DNA from: Microcoleus sp. FACHB-61
GTDB lineage: Bacteria; Cyanobacteriota; Cyanobacteriia; Cyanobacteriales; Microcoleaceae
Direction: 5' to 3'
Length of the DNA stretch: 64,000 bases
Assembly: GCA_014695295.1 (NCBI GenBank)
Contig: JACJNY010000036.1
Coordinates: 1 to 64,000 of the forward strand
Under the pieces are notes generated by a model. It did no database searches. It saw only the letters and a list, made by a program, of their open reading frames with translations, and was not told the origin of the DNA. Made by a program: the position numbers and the translations under genes. Below are positions 17,001 through 25,442 of this stretch, one piece after another (the first letter of the stretch is position 1; every line of letters starts with the position of its first letter).

Positions 17001-18813
17001 TGCTGCGGAGATTTAGCTCTCCATAGGTGACTCGCTCCTCTCCAAATACCAGCGCCACCGCCTCCGGTGTCCGATCGGCCTGCATTTCAAATAGCTGATG
17101 GATGCACAAATCTTGCGGATAATCCGCCTGAGTATTGTTGCATTCAACTAACAAATTATCGCGCTCTTGGGCGCTCAAATATTGTAAGTTTGCTATGCGC
17201 TGTTCGGGATTTGTAACAATGCTTTCTAACAAGGTTTGAAAATGCCCGATCAGGCGGGTAATCGTAGCTTCATCAAATAAATCGGCGCTGTAAATAACCA
17301 TGCCGCTGATGCCCAGAGAGCTATCAACCCACAGCTTATTGCTGGGCGATTGGTTGCTTCCCGAACTGTTGGGCGATCGCTCCCACAAATGAAACTCCAA
17401 ATCAAACCGCGCTGTACCCACATCTAACTGCTGCGGACTCAGTGTTAATTCTGGCAATTCTAACCGATTCCCCGGCGCGTTTTGCAGCGCAAACGCCACC
17501 TGAAATAAGGGATTTTGGTTCAACGCGCGATCGGGGTGCAGTTCTTCTACTAACTTCTCAAACGGCAAATCTTGGTGAGCGTAAGCTCCTAATGCTACCT
17601 CTTTGACTCGGTTTAAAAGTTCCCGAAAAGTTGGATTTCCCGACAAATCTGTACGCAGCACCAAACTGTTGACAAAAAACCCGATTAATGCTTCAATTTC
17701 ACTGCGGTTGCGATTGGCGATCGGCGAACCTACAACAATATCTTCTTGCTGGGCGTAATGGTAAAGCAACGTTTTAAAAGCTGCCAGCATAGTCATAAAC
17801 AGCGTCACTCCTTCGCGCTGGCTCAACGTTTCTAAAGCCTCGCTCAGTTGTTTTGGCAGTTGCAAAAATTGCCTTTTGCCTCGGTAACTTTGAATTGCTG
17901 GCCTGGGGCGATCCGCAGGCAAATTTAGCATAGAAATGCCGTTTAACTGCTGTCTCCAGTAAGCAAGCTGCGTTTCTAAAACTTCCCCTTGCAGCCATTC
18001 GCGCTGCCATTTTGCAAAATCAGCATACTGGATCGACAAAGCCGGTAAAGGCGAAGGTTTTTCGCTAGCAAATGCCGTGTAAAGTGCGCCTAATTCCTGA
18101 ATAAGCACTCCGATAGACCAACCATCGGAGACAATGTGGTGCATATTCAGCATTAGTAAATATTCGGCATCATCTAACTGCAATAATGTGACTCGCAGCA
18201 ACAAGTCATTGGACAAATTGAAAGAGCGTTGAGCTTCCTCAGCGGTGAGCCTGTTTGCTTCAGTTTGTCGAGATTCCTTTGGCAAATTTCGCAAGTCCAC
18301 TACATTAATCGGAAGGTGGAAAGCAGCAGCTATTCTCTGAACAGGTTGGCCCGAAACTACGGCTAAAGTCGTGCGTAAAGCTTCGTGGCGGCGCACAATT
18401 TCATTGAAGGTTTGTTGCAGCGCAGAAAAATTGAGCGAACCTGTCAAACGCAATGCTGCGGGAACATTATAAAAAGGATTGTTAGGGACTAATTGGTCGA
18501 GAAACCACAAGCGCTGCTGTGCAAAGGAAAGCGGTAGATTTCCGTCCCGCCCCATAGGAACAATCGGTGTATGAGTGAAACTAGCAGTACGATTAGCTGC
18601 TTTTAAAAATAAAATAATTTCGGCTTTTTTCTGAGAAATTTCGGCGCGCAGTTCTGGTGTAATAATTCCTTCTGGAGCGTTGCAGCGCAGGATCTCGCCC
18701 TCAACAAAAATATTAATATCTAGACTGCGAAGGTAAGATAAAAACTCAACTAAATCCACCGTGACAGAATCTCTGGCATTTGGCGATGAACTAGATATTT
18801 TTGGCTCTGGCAT
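14005..18813 (-). CDS. NRPS module TubC-C-A-NMT-PCP, predicted N-methyl-leucine
   Basis: 1602 residues. An N-terminal TubC-type docking domain (about 18-72, LVEFLSYLRSLDINIFVEGE) is followed by a condensation domain (HHIVSDG at 225-231), then an adenylation domain with A3 YTSGSTGKPKG at 719-729. The pocket residues read DAWFLGNVVK, the classical Leu code. Between A8 (GRIDEQVKIRGFRIELGE, ~961) and A10 (ANGKVDR) sits an N-methyltransferase domain of ~400 residues with the SAM motif VLEIGCGTG (1093-1101). The carrier Ser is at about 1531 (LGGHSLL). It should add N-Me-Leu. The docking domain implies an upstream partner protein, most likely the NRPS at 22107-25442. A palindromic repeat is translated within the methyltransferase region (~1287-1300). 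Confidence 0.93.
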   Translation of the reverse strand: MPEPKISSSSPNARDSVTVDLVEFLSYLRSLDINIFVEGEILRCNAPEGIITPELRAEISQKKAEIILFLKAANRTASFTHTPIVPMGRDGNLPLSFAQQRLWFLDQLVPNNPFYNVPAALRLTGSLNFSALQQTFNEIVRRHEALRTTLAVVSGQPVQRIAAAFHLPINVVDLRNLPKESRQTEANRLTAEEAQRSFNLSNDLLLRVTLLQLDDAEYLLMLNMHHIVSDGWSIGVLIQELGALYTAFASEKPSPLPALSIQYADFAKWQREWLQGEVLETQLAYWRQQLNGISMLNLPADRPRPAIQSYRGKRQFLQLPKQLSEALETLSQREGVTLFMTMLAAFKTLLYHYAQQEDIVVGSPIANRNRSEIEALIGFFVNSLVLRTDLSGNPTFRELLNRVKEVALGAYAHQDLPFEKLVEELHPDRALNQNPLFQVAFALQNAPGNRLELPELTLSPQQLDVGTARFDLEFHLWERSPNSSGSNQSPSNKLWVDSSLGISGMVIYSADLFDEATITRLIGHFQTLLESIVTNPEQRIANLQYLSAQERDNLLVECNNTQADYPQDLCIHQLFEMQADRTPEAVALVFGEERVTYGELNLRSNQVARYLQKIGVGAEVLVGLCCGRSLDLIVGMLGILKAGGAYLILDPSYPAERSSFMVKDAQLSVVLTQQQWVENLRSPNLQIVCLDTDWEMISQEIADNPTSAVTAENLVYAIYTSGSTGKPKGVEIEHGSLLNLVFWHQREFGVSAGDRATQIAAIGFDACGWEIWPYLAAGASIYFPEDDIRRDPEKLQNWLVSKAITISFLPTPLAEKLLLLDWPQTTSLRILLAGGEKLQQHPLKSHPFKLVNNYGPTENTVVTTSGYIPVTEQTDIAPTIGRPIANTQIYILDKYLQPVAIGVVGELYIGGNGLARGYLNRPDLTAERFIVNPFQPNSGERIYKTGDLVRYRADRNLEFLGRIDEQVKIRGFRIELGEIETVLTQHPAVQQTVAIASEDGQGDKRLVAYIALNPEYSSASEKNQIMQLQDEQVLQWQMLYNETYNQPAVESDPTFNIVGWNSSYTNQPIPAEQMRDWANNQAAQILALQPSRVLEIGCGTGLLLFQIASRCTQYCGTDFSPISLNYIRQHLANQQLANVTLLQKMATDFEGVETAAFDAVILNSVVQYFPTIDYLVQVLEGAVKATAPGGFIFIGDVRSLPLLAAFHASVQLYQAEPSLAGEQLQQRVQMQIFQETELVIEPEFFSALKHRFPQIGGVEIQLIRGNYHNELTDFRYNAILHISSKTDPPHSPAQGELGGSKRLDWSAENQNLTVTKVQQILLENQLDVLRIANVPNARVTAAVKAAELLSVVDKFPTAGQLQKAVEKVEDLGVDPEAWYALEVPYNVNISWSNSDSQGRYDVVFARGETRDFVPETRSDNLRPWRSYANNPLQAKAARKLVPQLQAYLAEKLPEYMVPSAFVVLESLPVTANGKVDRLALPAPEPIKLEWAGGYVAPHTSIEEVLVKIWAEVLGIKRVGIRDNFFELGGHSLLATQLVSRVRDAFGVELPLRRVFEAPTIAELSKIVENLKESDANIKAPALVAISRDSRRMKLSSFNQESK
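14914..14955 (-). repeat. Palindromic repeat translated inside the N-methyltransferase region
   Basis: GATCCCCCTAACTCCCC pairs imperfectly with GGGGAGTGGGGGGGATC around a short loop. The same palindrome type stands between genes at about 46998-47088. Here it stays in frame and encodes DPPHSPAQGELGGS, a Pro/Gly-rich linker after strand ILHISSK. Confidence 0.7.
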
Positions 18814-18967
18814 TTTGAGTCATCCTGTCATTACTTGGGCAAATCAATAAAATAAATTCCACCAGCGCAGAAATTAAGAGCTTAACTTACCGCTTGCCTA
18901 CTGTGGCCTAACCTGAGTATGATTCTGTTTGAATCCGCAACCCAAATTCTACCCAAGGTTTCAGCTT

Positions 18968-20077
18968 ATGCCGTTCATGCCCTTCAATTTCCTGTTCCTA
19001 TGGCTGTTAGGACTGCTGTCGATCGGGGTACTTGGCGGAGGTATATACATTATTTACGAATGGTACATCGGCGAACTTGTAGGGATGTCCTACTTAGTCA
19101 GCGGAGTCTTGATGCTTCTTTGGTCTGTTGGTGGGCGCTTTATCAGTTTGCCGCTGTTCCGCCGCCCCGGTGCTGACGAACCCAAGCCGACGCGGACGGG
19201 TACGGTGCAGCGGGTAGAGAGGCCTGATGGCACTATTTTACAAGTAGAATTCTACGGCCCAGAGGACGGACAGCCGATTATCCTCTCCCATGGTTGGGGG
19301 CCGAACAGTATGGTTTGGTATTACGCGAAACGGCAACTAAGCGATCGCTTCCGAGTGATTGTTTGGGATCTTCCAGGTCTGGGAAAGTCCACTCGACCAA
19401 AAAACAGCGACTACTCCCTAGAAAAATTTGCCCGCGATCTCGAAGCCGTCATTGCTATAGCAGGAACTAAACCTGTTATCCTACTCGGACACAGCATAGG
19501 CGGCATGATTTGTCTAACATTCAGTCGGCTTTTCCCAGAACTTCTGGGTAGTCGAGTAGCTGGTTTAATTCTGGTAGGTACCACTTATACTAATCCTCTC
19601 AAAACCGCTATTTTTAGCGGTTTATGGCGCGCTTTGCAGAAGCCGCTGCTCCAACCTCTGCTCTACCTCACCATAGCTCTTGAACCCATTATGTGGGGAA
19701 TGACTTGGCTGAGCTATCTCAATGGTTCACTGTACATCAGTGTAGAAGTATCGGGATTTAAAGGCACTGAAACGCGCGGTCAATTAGATTTCTCAGCTTT
19801 CTTATCAGCCTTGGGTTCTCCCGGCGTTCTCGCTCGCGGCACACTGGGAATGCTCAAATTTGAGGAAACAAAAACTTTGCCATCAATTGACATTCCAGTG
19901 TTGGTGATCTGCGGCGATTCAGATATCGCCACTACGCCCCCAGCTAGCCTGCGAATGAAAGCAGAATTACCTCAAGCAGAGCTAGTTACTATAAAGCGAG
20001 GAGGACACATGGCATTAATCGAGCACAACCAGCAGTTTGCCGAAGCTGTCAGGGCATTCTGCACAGAAATTTCTTAA
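18968..20077 (+). CDS. Alpha/beta hydrolase with an N-terminal membrane anchor
   Basis: 369 residues from ATG 18968; a TTG 13 codons upstream is an alternative. Two hydrophobic segments lie near the N-terminus (FLFLWLLGLLSIGVLGGGIY and MSYLVSGVLMLLWSVGG). The alpha/beta hydrolase fold follows: oxyanion segment LSHGWGPNSMVW, WDLPGLGKS, nucleophile elbow GHSIGG (Ser176), acid in VICGDSDIA and His in GGHMALIEH. The triad is complete. The active domain probably faces one side of the plasma or thylakoid membrane. It lies on the opposite strand between NRPS genes. It could be a tailoring or self-protection enzyme of the peptide pathway or an unrelated neighbour; the sequence does not decide. Confidence 0.85.
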   Translation: MPFMPFNFLFLWLLGLLSIGVLGGGIYIIYEWYIGELVGMSYLVSGVLMLLWSVGGRFISLPLFRRPGADEPKPTRTGTVQRVERPDGTILQVEFYGPEDGQPIILSHGWGPNSMVWYYAKRQLSDRFRVIVWDLPGLGKSTRPKNSDYSLEKFARDLEAVIAIAGTKPVILLGHSIGGMICLTFSRLFPELLGSRVAGLILVGTTYTNPLKTAIFSGLWRALQKPLLQPLLYLTIALEPIMWGMTWLSYLNGSLYISVEVSGFKGTETRGQLDFSAFLSALGSPGVLARGTLGMLKFEETKTLPSIDIPVLVICGDSDIATTPPASLRMKAELPQAELVTIKRGGHMALIEHNQQFAEAVRAFCTEIS

Positions 20078-20229
20078 CTAAAAATGTGACTTAAAATCCA
20101 ATACGGTTCAGTTAAGGAAAATTGTAGCGAAAATGTTGGGCGGAGTGAAACGGAGGGTTCGTTCCCTCCGGGCCCAACCTACGCACTGATTCGGTCTAGT
20201 TCCTAGACCTCTTTGTCACCCTCCCACAT

Positions 20230-21666
20230 TTAACTGAAAATGCGCTTGAGGGCAGGAATACGAGCCAACACGAAATAATCCAACAGCAGAACGGTGACGA
20301 GTGAAAGTCCTACAAGCGGGAAGGCAATCCCTAAAACAGCAACGATTGCGAGTGGCACTTTCGATCCCTGAACATGGGTGGGCATTGCAGGCGCACCGAG
20401 CCAACCCGTCCCTTTCGGACGACGCTGCCACCACATCACTGTACCACTGACTGAAAGCACAATCAAAATTAAGGATGCAAACAACATCAGTAGTTGATTG
20501 CTCAATCCAAAATATTTTCCCATGTGAATTGAAATTCCCATTGATACGACTTTGGGTACTAACCCGTAATCCTTCCATCGCACATCTGCTAATACTTTGC
20601 CACTGTATTGATCGATGTGCAAAGTGATTTCTTGCGCCGGATTATTTGGAAAGGCCGAAACCGTATACACACCCGTTTTGGATTCTGGAAAACTAACACT
20701 AAATCCAGGGGGTGCGCCTTTGGCTTGAGCTAAATTTACAACAGAATCTAGATTTACGGACGAATCAGCAAGAGTTCGCTCGATAACTTCGTTGTGTCCT
20801 GAATGATGCTCATCTCTAGGCGTACTCGATTTAGGAATTGGTAATTGCTCTACTGCCCAAGGCACAACTTGATTGCCCTGCTGATTGAGGGAGCCTGTGA
20901 GTGTTGTCGATTGAGGCACGTTATCCCGCATTTGTGCAGGGTAGTAGTTCGACAAACGAGCGAAGGTATCTCCCCAAAAACCTGTCCAGGGTAGTCCACT
21001 GAGGATGAGAAAGCCAATTAGCAATACCCCATAAAATCCCGAAACGGCGTGTAAGTCCCGCCAAAATACCCGCTTATTCTGACTCCACAGACGCGGAATT
21101 AATGTTCCTAAAAAATTTACTTTGCCGCGAGGCAACCACAGATACAATCCCGTAATCAGCAGCACAAGCCCCCAACAGGAAGCAAGCTCTACTAAATAAT
21201 CTCCCAATTTTCCGATCATCAGTTCGCCGTGAATCTTGCGTGCGATCGCTTGGAGATTATTGTTTTCATCGCGCTCGCCTAAAATCTTAGCCGTATAAGG
21301 ATTCACGAAAACGGCTAGTGTTCTTTCATCTTTAGTCGCGATCGTCACTTCAGCACTACGATTAGACGCAACGCTCGGCGTAAATTTTGTTACTTTGGCA
21401 TCAGGATAAGTTCGTTGAACAACTGCCACCTGTTGAGTATAAGGCATCACCACATCCGCAGGCTGCACAAACATATTCTGGTAATACATCGCAGCATCTA
21501 ATTGCGGTTTAAACAGGTAAATGATGCCTGTGATTGACAAAATCAGCATGAAAGGAATAACAAACAAGCCTGCATAGAAGTGCCATCGCCAAACGGTGCG
21601 ATAAAAACGATTGCTGGGAGGTTCAGCCACCACTGAAGCGTTCAAAACGCTGTTCAATTTACTCAT
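20230..21666 (-). CDS. PepSY-associated transmembrane protein (PiuB-like)
   Basis: 478 residues with the PepSY_TM layout. It starts YRTVWRWHFYAGLFVIPFMLILSITGIIYLF, then a periplasmic PepSY part (VVQRTYPDAKVTKFTPS ... VFVNPYTAKILGERD). Next come KIHGELMIG followed by further membrane helices with WRDLHAVSGFYGVLLIGFLILSGLPW, a second PepSY segment (LHIDQYSGKVLADVRW) and terminal helices with VMWWQRRPKG. Conserved His residues in the helices suggest haem or metal handling. Relatives are often found with siderophore uptake and act in reductive iron release (known for PiuB/FsrB-type proteins). Its place directly behind an NRPS gene on the same strand hints that the peptide may be a metallophore, but no TonB receptor or Fur box was seen. 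Confidence 0.85.
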   Translation of the reverse strand: MSKLNSVLNASVVAEPPSNRFYRTVWRWHFYAGLFVIPFMLILSITGIIYLFKPQLDAAMYYQNMFVQPADVVMPYTQQVAVVQRTYPDAKVTKFTPSVASNRSAEVTIATKDERTLAVFVNPYTAKILGERDENNNLQAIARKIHGELMIGKLGDYLVELASCWGLVLLITGLYLWLPRGKVNFLGTLIPRLWSQNKRVFWRDLHAVSGFYGVLLIGFLILSGLPWTGFWGDTFARLSNYYPAQMRDNVPQSTTLTGSLNQQGNQVVPWAVEQLPIPKSSTPRDEHHSGHNEVIERTLADSSVNLDSVVNLAQAKGAPPGFSVSFPESKTGVYTVSAFPNNPAQEITLHIDQYSGKVLADVRWKDYGLVPKVVSMGISIHMGKYFGLSNQLLMLFASLILIVLSVSGTVMWWQRRPKGTGWLGAPAMPTHVQGSKVPLAIVAVLGIAFPLVGLSLVTVLLLDYFVLARIPALKRIFS

Positions 21667-22106
21667 TGTCGTTTGCCAAAAGATCGAGAAAAAACTATTA
21701 TGCTACACAAGTATGAAAAATGTCAAAAGACAGGCTGTTAAACAGAGTTGCTGCTTCTGAAGTTTTTAGCCGTCAGTAATCATGATGAAGATTTATTCAA
21801 CAGGGAAAGTAACTAAAGAGCAGTATATTGCAATACCGTTCAGTTAAGGCTGCCTATCTTTTTTTAGCATAAGCGATGCTCAATCTTTACTCCATCAGGG
21901 TTTGAGGAGGGTTGTCATCCGGGATGTTGCACCCTTCTCAATAAGGCTTTTATGAACAGGCAAGATGCCTGTTCCACAAGAAAATTTATCCTTTGTGGAA
22001 CGGGCATCTTGCCCGTTCTTGAGAATGGTGCAAAAGTGAGATGCTCCCCACTTTTGGACGGTCATCCCACAAAACAATCAAAATCATCCCGCAATTATGT
22101 AAGCCC
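21667..22106. other. Spacer between the first NRPS gene and the PepSY gene
   Basis: 440 bp without a gene. The promoter of the PepSY gene should lie near 21670-21760. The right half is a palindromic repeat element (21927-22033) and its flank. An operon link between the NRPS gene and the PepSY gene is therefore possible but not tight. Confidence 0.6.
21927..22033. repeat. Palindromic dispersed element, TTGCACC-type ends
   Basis: Starts TTGCACCCTTCTCAATAAGG and ends TTGAGAATGGTGCAA; inside are GAACAGGCAAGATGCCTGTT and its near mirror. Related elements with the same ends (TTGCACCATTCTC) and the same GGCCTGTTCCACA core occur at 39643-39755, 59091-59206 and 63037-63150. Confidence 0.75.
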
Positions 22107-25100
22107 TTAAAATTCCACATCTTCTCGCTCATTTTCGTTGGTTCTGGGAGTATCCAAACCTTTCGCAGCCCAGCGCATTGTCTCAATGTATTTTGCCAGA
22201 CTCGCCACAGTCGGAGCCTCAAACAAATTGCTGACCGATAACTCGACTTGCAAAGCGTCTCGGATGCGAGAAATCAACTGAGTTGCTAGCAGGGAATGCC
22301 CGCCTAGTTCAAAGAAATTATCGTAGATACTAACCTGCTGTTTTCCCAAAACCTTAGCCCAAATTTTCCCGATCGCCTTTTCGAGCTCGGTCCTAGGCGC
22401 TACATAATTTTCTGTTATATCCTCGCTGTCTGTATCTATATCGGGCAAGGCGCGGCGGTCTACTTTACCATTAGGCGTCAGTGGCATATTCTCCAACACT
22501 GCATAAGTTGCAGGAACCATATATCCTGGTAACTTTTCTTTCAAAAATTGGCGCAAGTCACTTGATTTTAGATTGTGACTTTCTGATTTTTCATTGATGC
22601 CGTCAGGAATAACATAAGCTACCAAATGTTTATCGTCTGGGATGTCTTCCCTCACAATTACTACTGCTTCGCGCACTTGTGGATGTTGGCACAAAGCCGC
22701 TTCAATTTCTCCCAGTTCGATGCGGTAGCCGCGAATTTTTACTTGGTCGTCAACGCGACCTAAAAACTCGATGTTGCCGTCAACCCAATAGCGACCTAAA
22801 TCACCTGTTTTATAAAGCCTAGAACCAGATTTATTGCTAAAAGGATTAGGAATAAATGCAGCAGCAGTTAAATCGGGCTGGTTGAGATAGCCTTTCGCCA
22901 ACCCGTCACCGCCGACGTACAATTGACCTATAACACCGATCGCCACCGGCTGCAAATCCGCATCGAGGAGATAAATTTGCGTGTTGGCGATCGGGCGGCC
23001 GATGGGGATAGATGTTGCGGTTTCGGGTACGTCTTGCACGCAATAATAAGCCGAAAATGTGGTATTTTCTGTAGGCCCGTAAACGTGAATTAATTTAGTG
23101 CTTGGCTTTTGTTGGAGAACTTTTTTAACCCATCTCATATCGACCGTTTCTCCGCCAAACAGCAAGCAGCGCAGCGAATTAAAAGCTTGCGGTAAAACTC
23201 TAGCAATTTGTTGAAATAAGGCCGTTGTTAAAAACAAAACTGTGATGGCTTGTTGGCGCAGTTCTAAGGCTAAATCGTGAGGCGAAAGGGTAATATTTGT
23301 GCTAATTCCCACGAGTTGAGCGCCGTTAAGCAAGGCTCCCCAAATCTCGAATGTGGCTGCATCGAATGAAGCGTTTGATGCTTGGGCAATTTTATCGGTA
23401 GGTTCTATTTTTATATAGTTGGTGTTGAGTACCAGCCGATTTACCGCTTTGTGGGTGACAGCAACTCCCTTGGGTTTTCCTGTTGAGCCAGATGTGTAAA
23501 TAACGTAAGCTAGGTTGTCTGCTGTTACGGTGTTGGCGGGATTTTCGGCGCTTTCTTTGGCTATGTCTTCCCAGTCGCGATCGAAGTAAATCACCGAGTT
23601 TGAGAAGTCTCGGAAATTCTCAATCAATTTATCTTGAATTAGCAAGACTTTAACTTGAGCATCTTTCAGCATCAAGTTTAGCCGATCGCGCGGATAGCTC
23701 GGATCTAACGGTAGGTAAGCTCCTCCCGCTTTCAGTATAGCCAACATCCCGACAATTAGGTCGATCGATCGCTCTGCACAAAGCCCCACTAAAACCTCCG
23801 CCCCCACGCCGAGTTTTTGTAGGTAGCGCGCCAGTTGGTTGCTGCGACTGTTGAGTTCTCTGTAAGTGAGGTGCTGGCTGTCGAAAGTTAGGGCGACATC
23901 CTCCAGATGCTGCTGGACCCCCTCTTCAAATAACTGATGAATGCACTTATTTTGAGGATAATCTGTCCGAGTATCGTTCCATTCTTTGAATAATTGATTC
24001 ACTTCATCCTCGCTCAATAAAGGTAAGTTAGAAATTCCTTGTTCTGGATTAGCCACAATGCTTTCCAGCAGGGTTTTAAAATGCTTAAGCATTCGGGCGA
24101 TCGTAACTTCATCAAATAAATCTGTATTGTACACAGCTAAGCCTCTGATCCCTTCCGAATCTTCCCAATGGTCGCCGTATCTGCTCCTAAAATTATCGGA
24201 AGCTTCCCACAAATACAGCTCTAAATCAAAGCGCGTTGTTTGAGTCTCCAAAGGGAAAAAACTCAACTTTAATTCTGGCAATTCTAGCTCGTCCAGCGGC
24301 GCATTTTGCAAACCAAACACCACCTGAAACAGCGGGTGGCGATTCAACGATCGCTCTGGGTGCAATTCCTCGACTAGCTTCTCAAAAGGCAAATCTTGGT
24401 GAGCGTAAGCTCCCAGGGTTACTTCCCGCACCCGGCCCAAAAAATCTCGAAATGTCGGGTTTCCCGAGCAGTCTGTTCGCAGCACTAAAGTATTGACAAA
24501 AAAACCGATTAGTGCTTCAATTTCGCTGCGGTTGCGATTGGCGATCGGCGAACCTACAACAATATCTTCTTGTTGCGAGTAGCGGTAAAGTAAAGTTTGA
24601 AATGCTGCCAGCACTGTCATAAATAAAGTCGCTCCTTCTCGCTGCGAGAGCGCTAAAAGTGCGTCCTTCAGCTTTTTAGGCAGTTCTAAATATTGAGTTT
24701 TTCCCCGATAATTTTGCATAGCTGGTGCAGGGCGATCTGTCGGCAAATTTAACACAGAAATCCCGTGCAATTGCTGCCGCCAATAAGCTAGCTGAGTTTC
24801 TAATACTTCACCTTGCAGCCATTCGCGCTGCCACTCGGCAAAGTCGGCATATTGAAGTGATAATTCTGGTAGGGGAGATGGCTGTTGATTTATCAAAGCT
24901 GTATAGATCGCCTCCAGTTCTCGAATTAGCACCCCGATCGACCAATCATCGGAGGCTATGTGGTGCATATTTAGCAAAAGAATATGCTCGGTTTCTGTCA
25001 GCCGCAGGATGGTGACTCGCATCAGCGGCCCGGTGGATAAATTGAAAGGGCGAAGAGATTCTGCTGCAGTGAGTTTATTGGCTTCAGTTTCCCGTAGTTC

Positions 25101-25442
25101 TGGTGGCAAATGTTGCAGTTCTAAGATTTTTAAATGAGTCTTGAAAGCAGGAGATATTATCTGCACTGGTTTGCCTGATACCGCTGCAAAAGTGGTTCGC
25201 AAAGTTTCGTGGCGCTGCACTATTTCGTTGAAGGTTTGCTCTAAGGCTGTTAAGTTGAGGGAACCAGTTAAGCGCAGGGCTGTTACTACATTATAGAAAG
25301 GGTTTTCCGGTGCGAATTGGTCGAGAAACCACAAGCGCTGCTGGGCAAATGATGCCGGAAAAACAAACACTTCGGCTTCTGAGGAAACATTCAGTTTTTG
25401 TAGCTCGTTTGTAAAGGAATTGTCATAAATTTCGGATGCCAT
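22107..25442 (-). CDS. NRPS module C-A-PCP, predicted isoleucine
   Basis: 1111 residues, one module. The condensation domain starts SFAQQRLWFLDQF, but its catalytic motif reads HHIASDD (160-166) instead of HHxxxDG: the glycine is Asp, one base away from GGT. The adenylation domain has A3 YTSGSTGKPKG (649-659), A5 HVYGPTENT, A7 YKTGDLGRY and A8 GRVDDQVKIRGYRIELGE. The aligned pocket residues are DAFFLGVTFK, an Ile-type (branched-chain) code. The carrier domain has its Ser at about 1050 (LGGHSLL), then an acidic tail (TNENEREDVEF) that could be the docking tail for the TubC domain of the next protein. No epimerase or methylase. It is the first module in transcription order. What its C domain condenses, if anything, is open. 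Confidence 0.93.
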   Translation of the reverse strand: MASEIYDNSFTNELQKLNVSSEAEVFVFPASFAQQRLWFLDQFAPENPFYNVVTALRLTGSLNLTALEQTFNEIVQRHETLRTTFAAVSGKPVQIISPAFKTHLKILELQHLPPELRETEANKLTAAESLRPFNLSTGPLMRVTILRLTETEHILLLNMHHIASDDWSIGVLIRELEAIYTALINQQPSPLPELSLQYADFAEWQREWLQGEVLETQLAYWRQQLHGISVLNLPTDRPAPAMQNYRGKTQYLELPKKLKDALLALSQREGATLFMTVLAAFQTLLYRYSQQEDIVVGSPIANRNRSEIEALIGFFVNTLVLRTDCSGNPTFRDFLGRVREVTLGAYAHQDLPFEKLVEELHPERSLNRHPLFQVVFGLQNAPLDELELPELKLSFFPLETQTTRFDLELYLWEASDNFRSRYGDHWEDSEGIRGLAVYNTDLFDEVTIARMLKHFKTLLESIVANPEQGISNLPLLSEDEVNQLFKEWNDTRTDYPQNKCIHQLFEEGVQQHLEDVALTFDSQHLTYRELNSRSNQLARYLQKLGVGAEVLVGLCAERSIDLIVGMLAILKAGGAYLPLDPSYPRDRLNLMLKDAQVKVLLIQDKLIENFRDFSNSVIYFDRDWEDIAKESAENPANTVTADNLAYVIYTSGSTGKPKGVAVTHKAVNRLVLNTNYIKIEPTDKIAQASNASFDAATFEIWGALLNGAQLVGISTNITLSPHDLALELRQQAITVLFLTTALFQQIARVLPQAFNSLRCLLFGGETVDMRWVKKVLQQKPSTKLIHVYGPTENTTFSAYYCVQDVPETATSIPIGRPIANTQIYLLDADLQPVAIGVIGQLYVGGDGLAKGYLNQPDLTAAAFIPNPFSNKSGSRLYKTGDLGRYWVDGNIEFLGRVDDQVKIRGYRIELGEIEAALCQHPQVREAVVIVREDIPDDKHLVAYVIPDGINEKSESHNLKSSDLRQFLKEKLPGYMVPATYAVLENMPLTPNGKVDRRALPDIDTDSEDITENYVAPRTELEKAIGKIWAKVLGKQQVSIYDNFFELGGHSLLATQLISRIRDALQVELSVSNLFEAPTVASLAKYIETMRWAAKGLDTPRTNENEREDVEF

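Noticed and set aside
20078-20229. Fur box between hydrolase and PepSY genes or upstream of PepSY
   Set aside because: No GATAAT-type hexamer repeats were found in the gap or before 21666.
22107-25442. Lipopeptide starter condensation domain in the first NRPS
   Set aside because: Its sequence resembles the LCL-type domains of the sister modules rather than starter C domains; without an acyl-ligase neighbour a lipid start is not supported.
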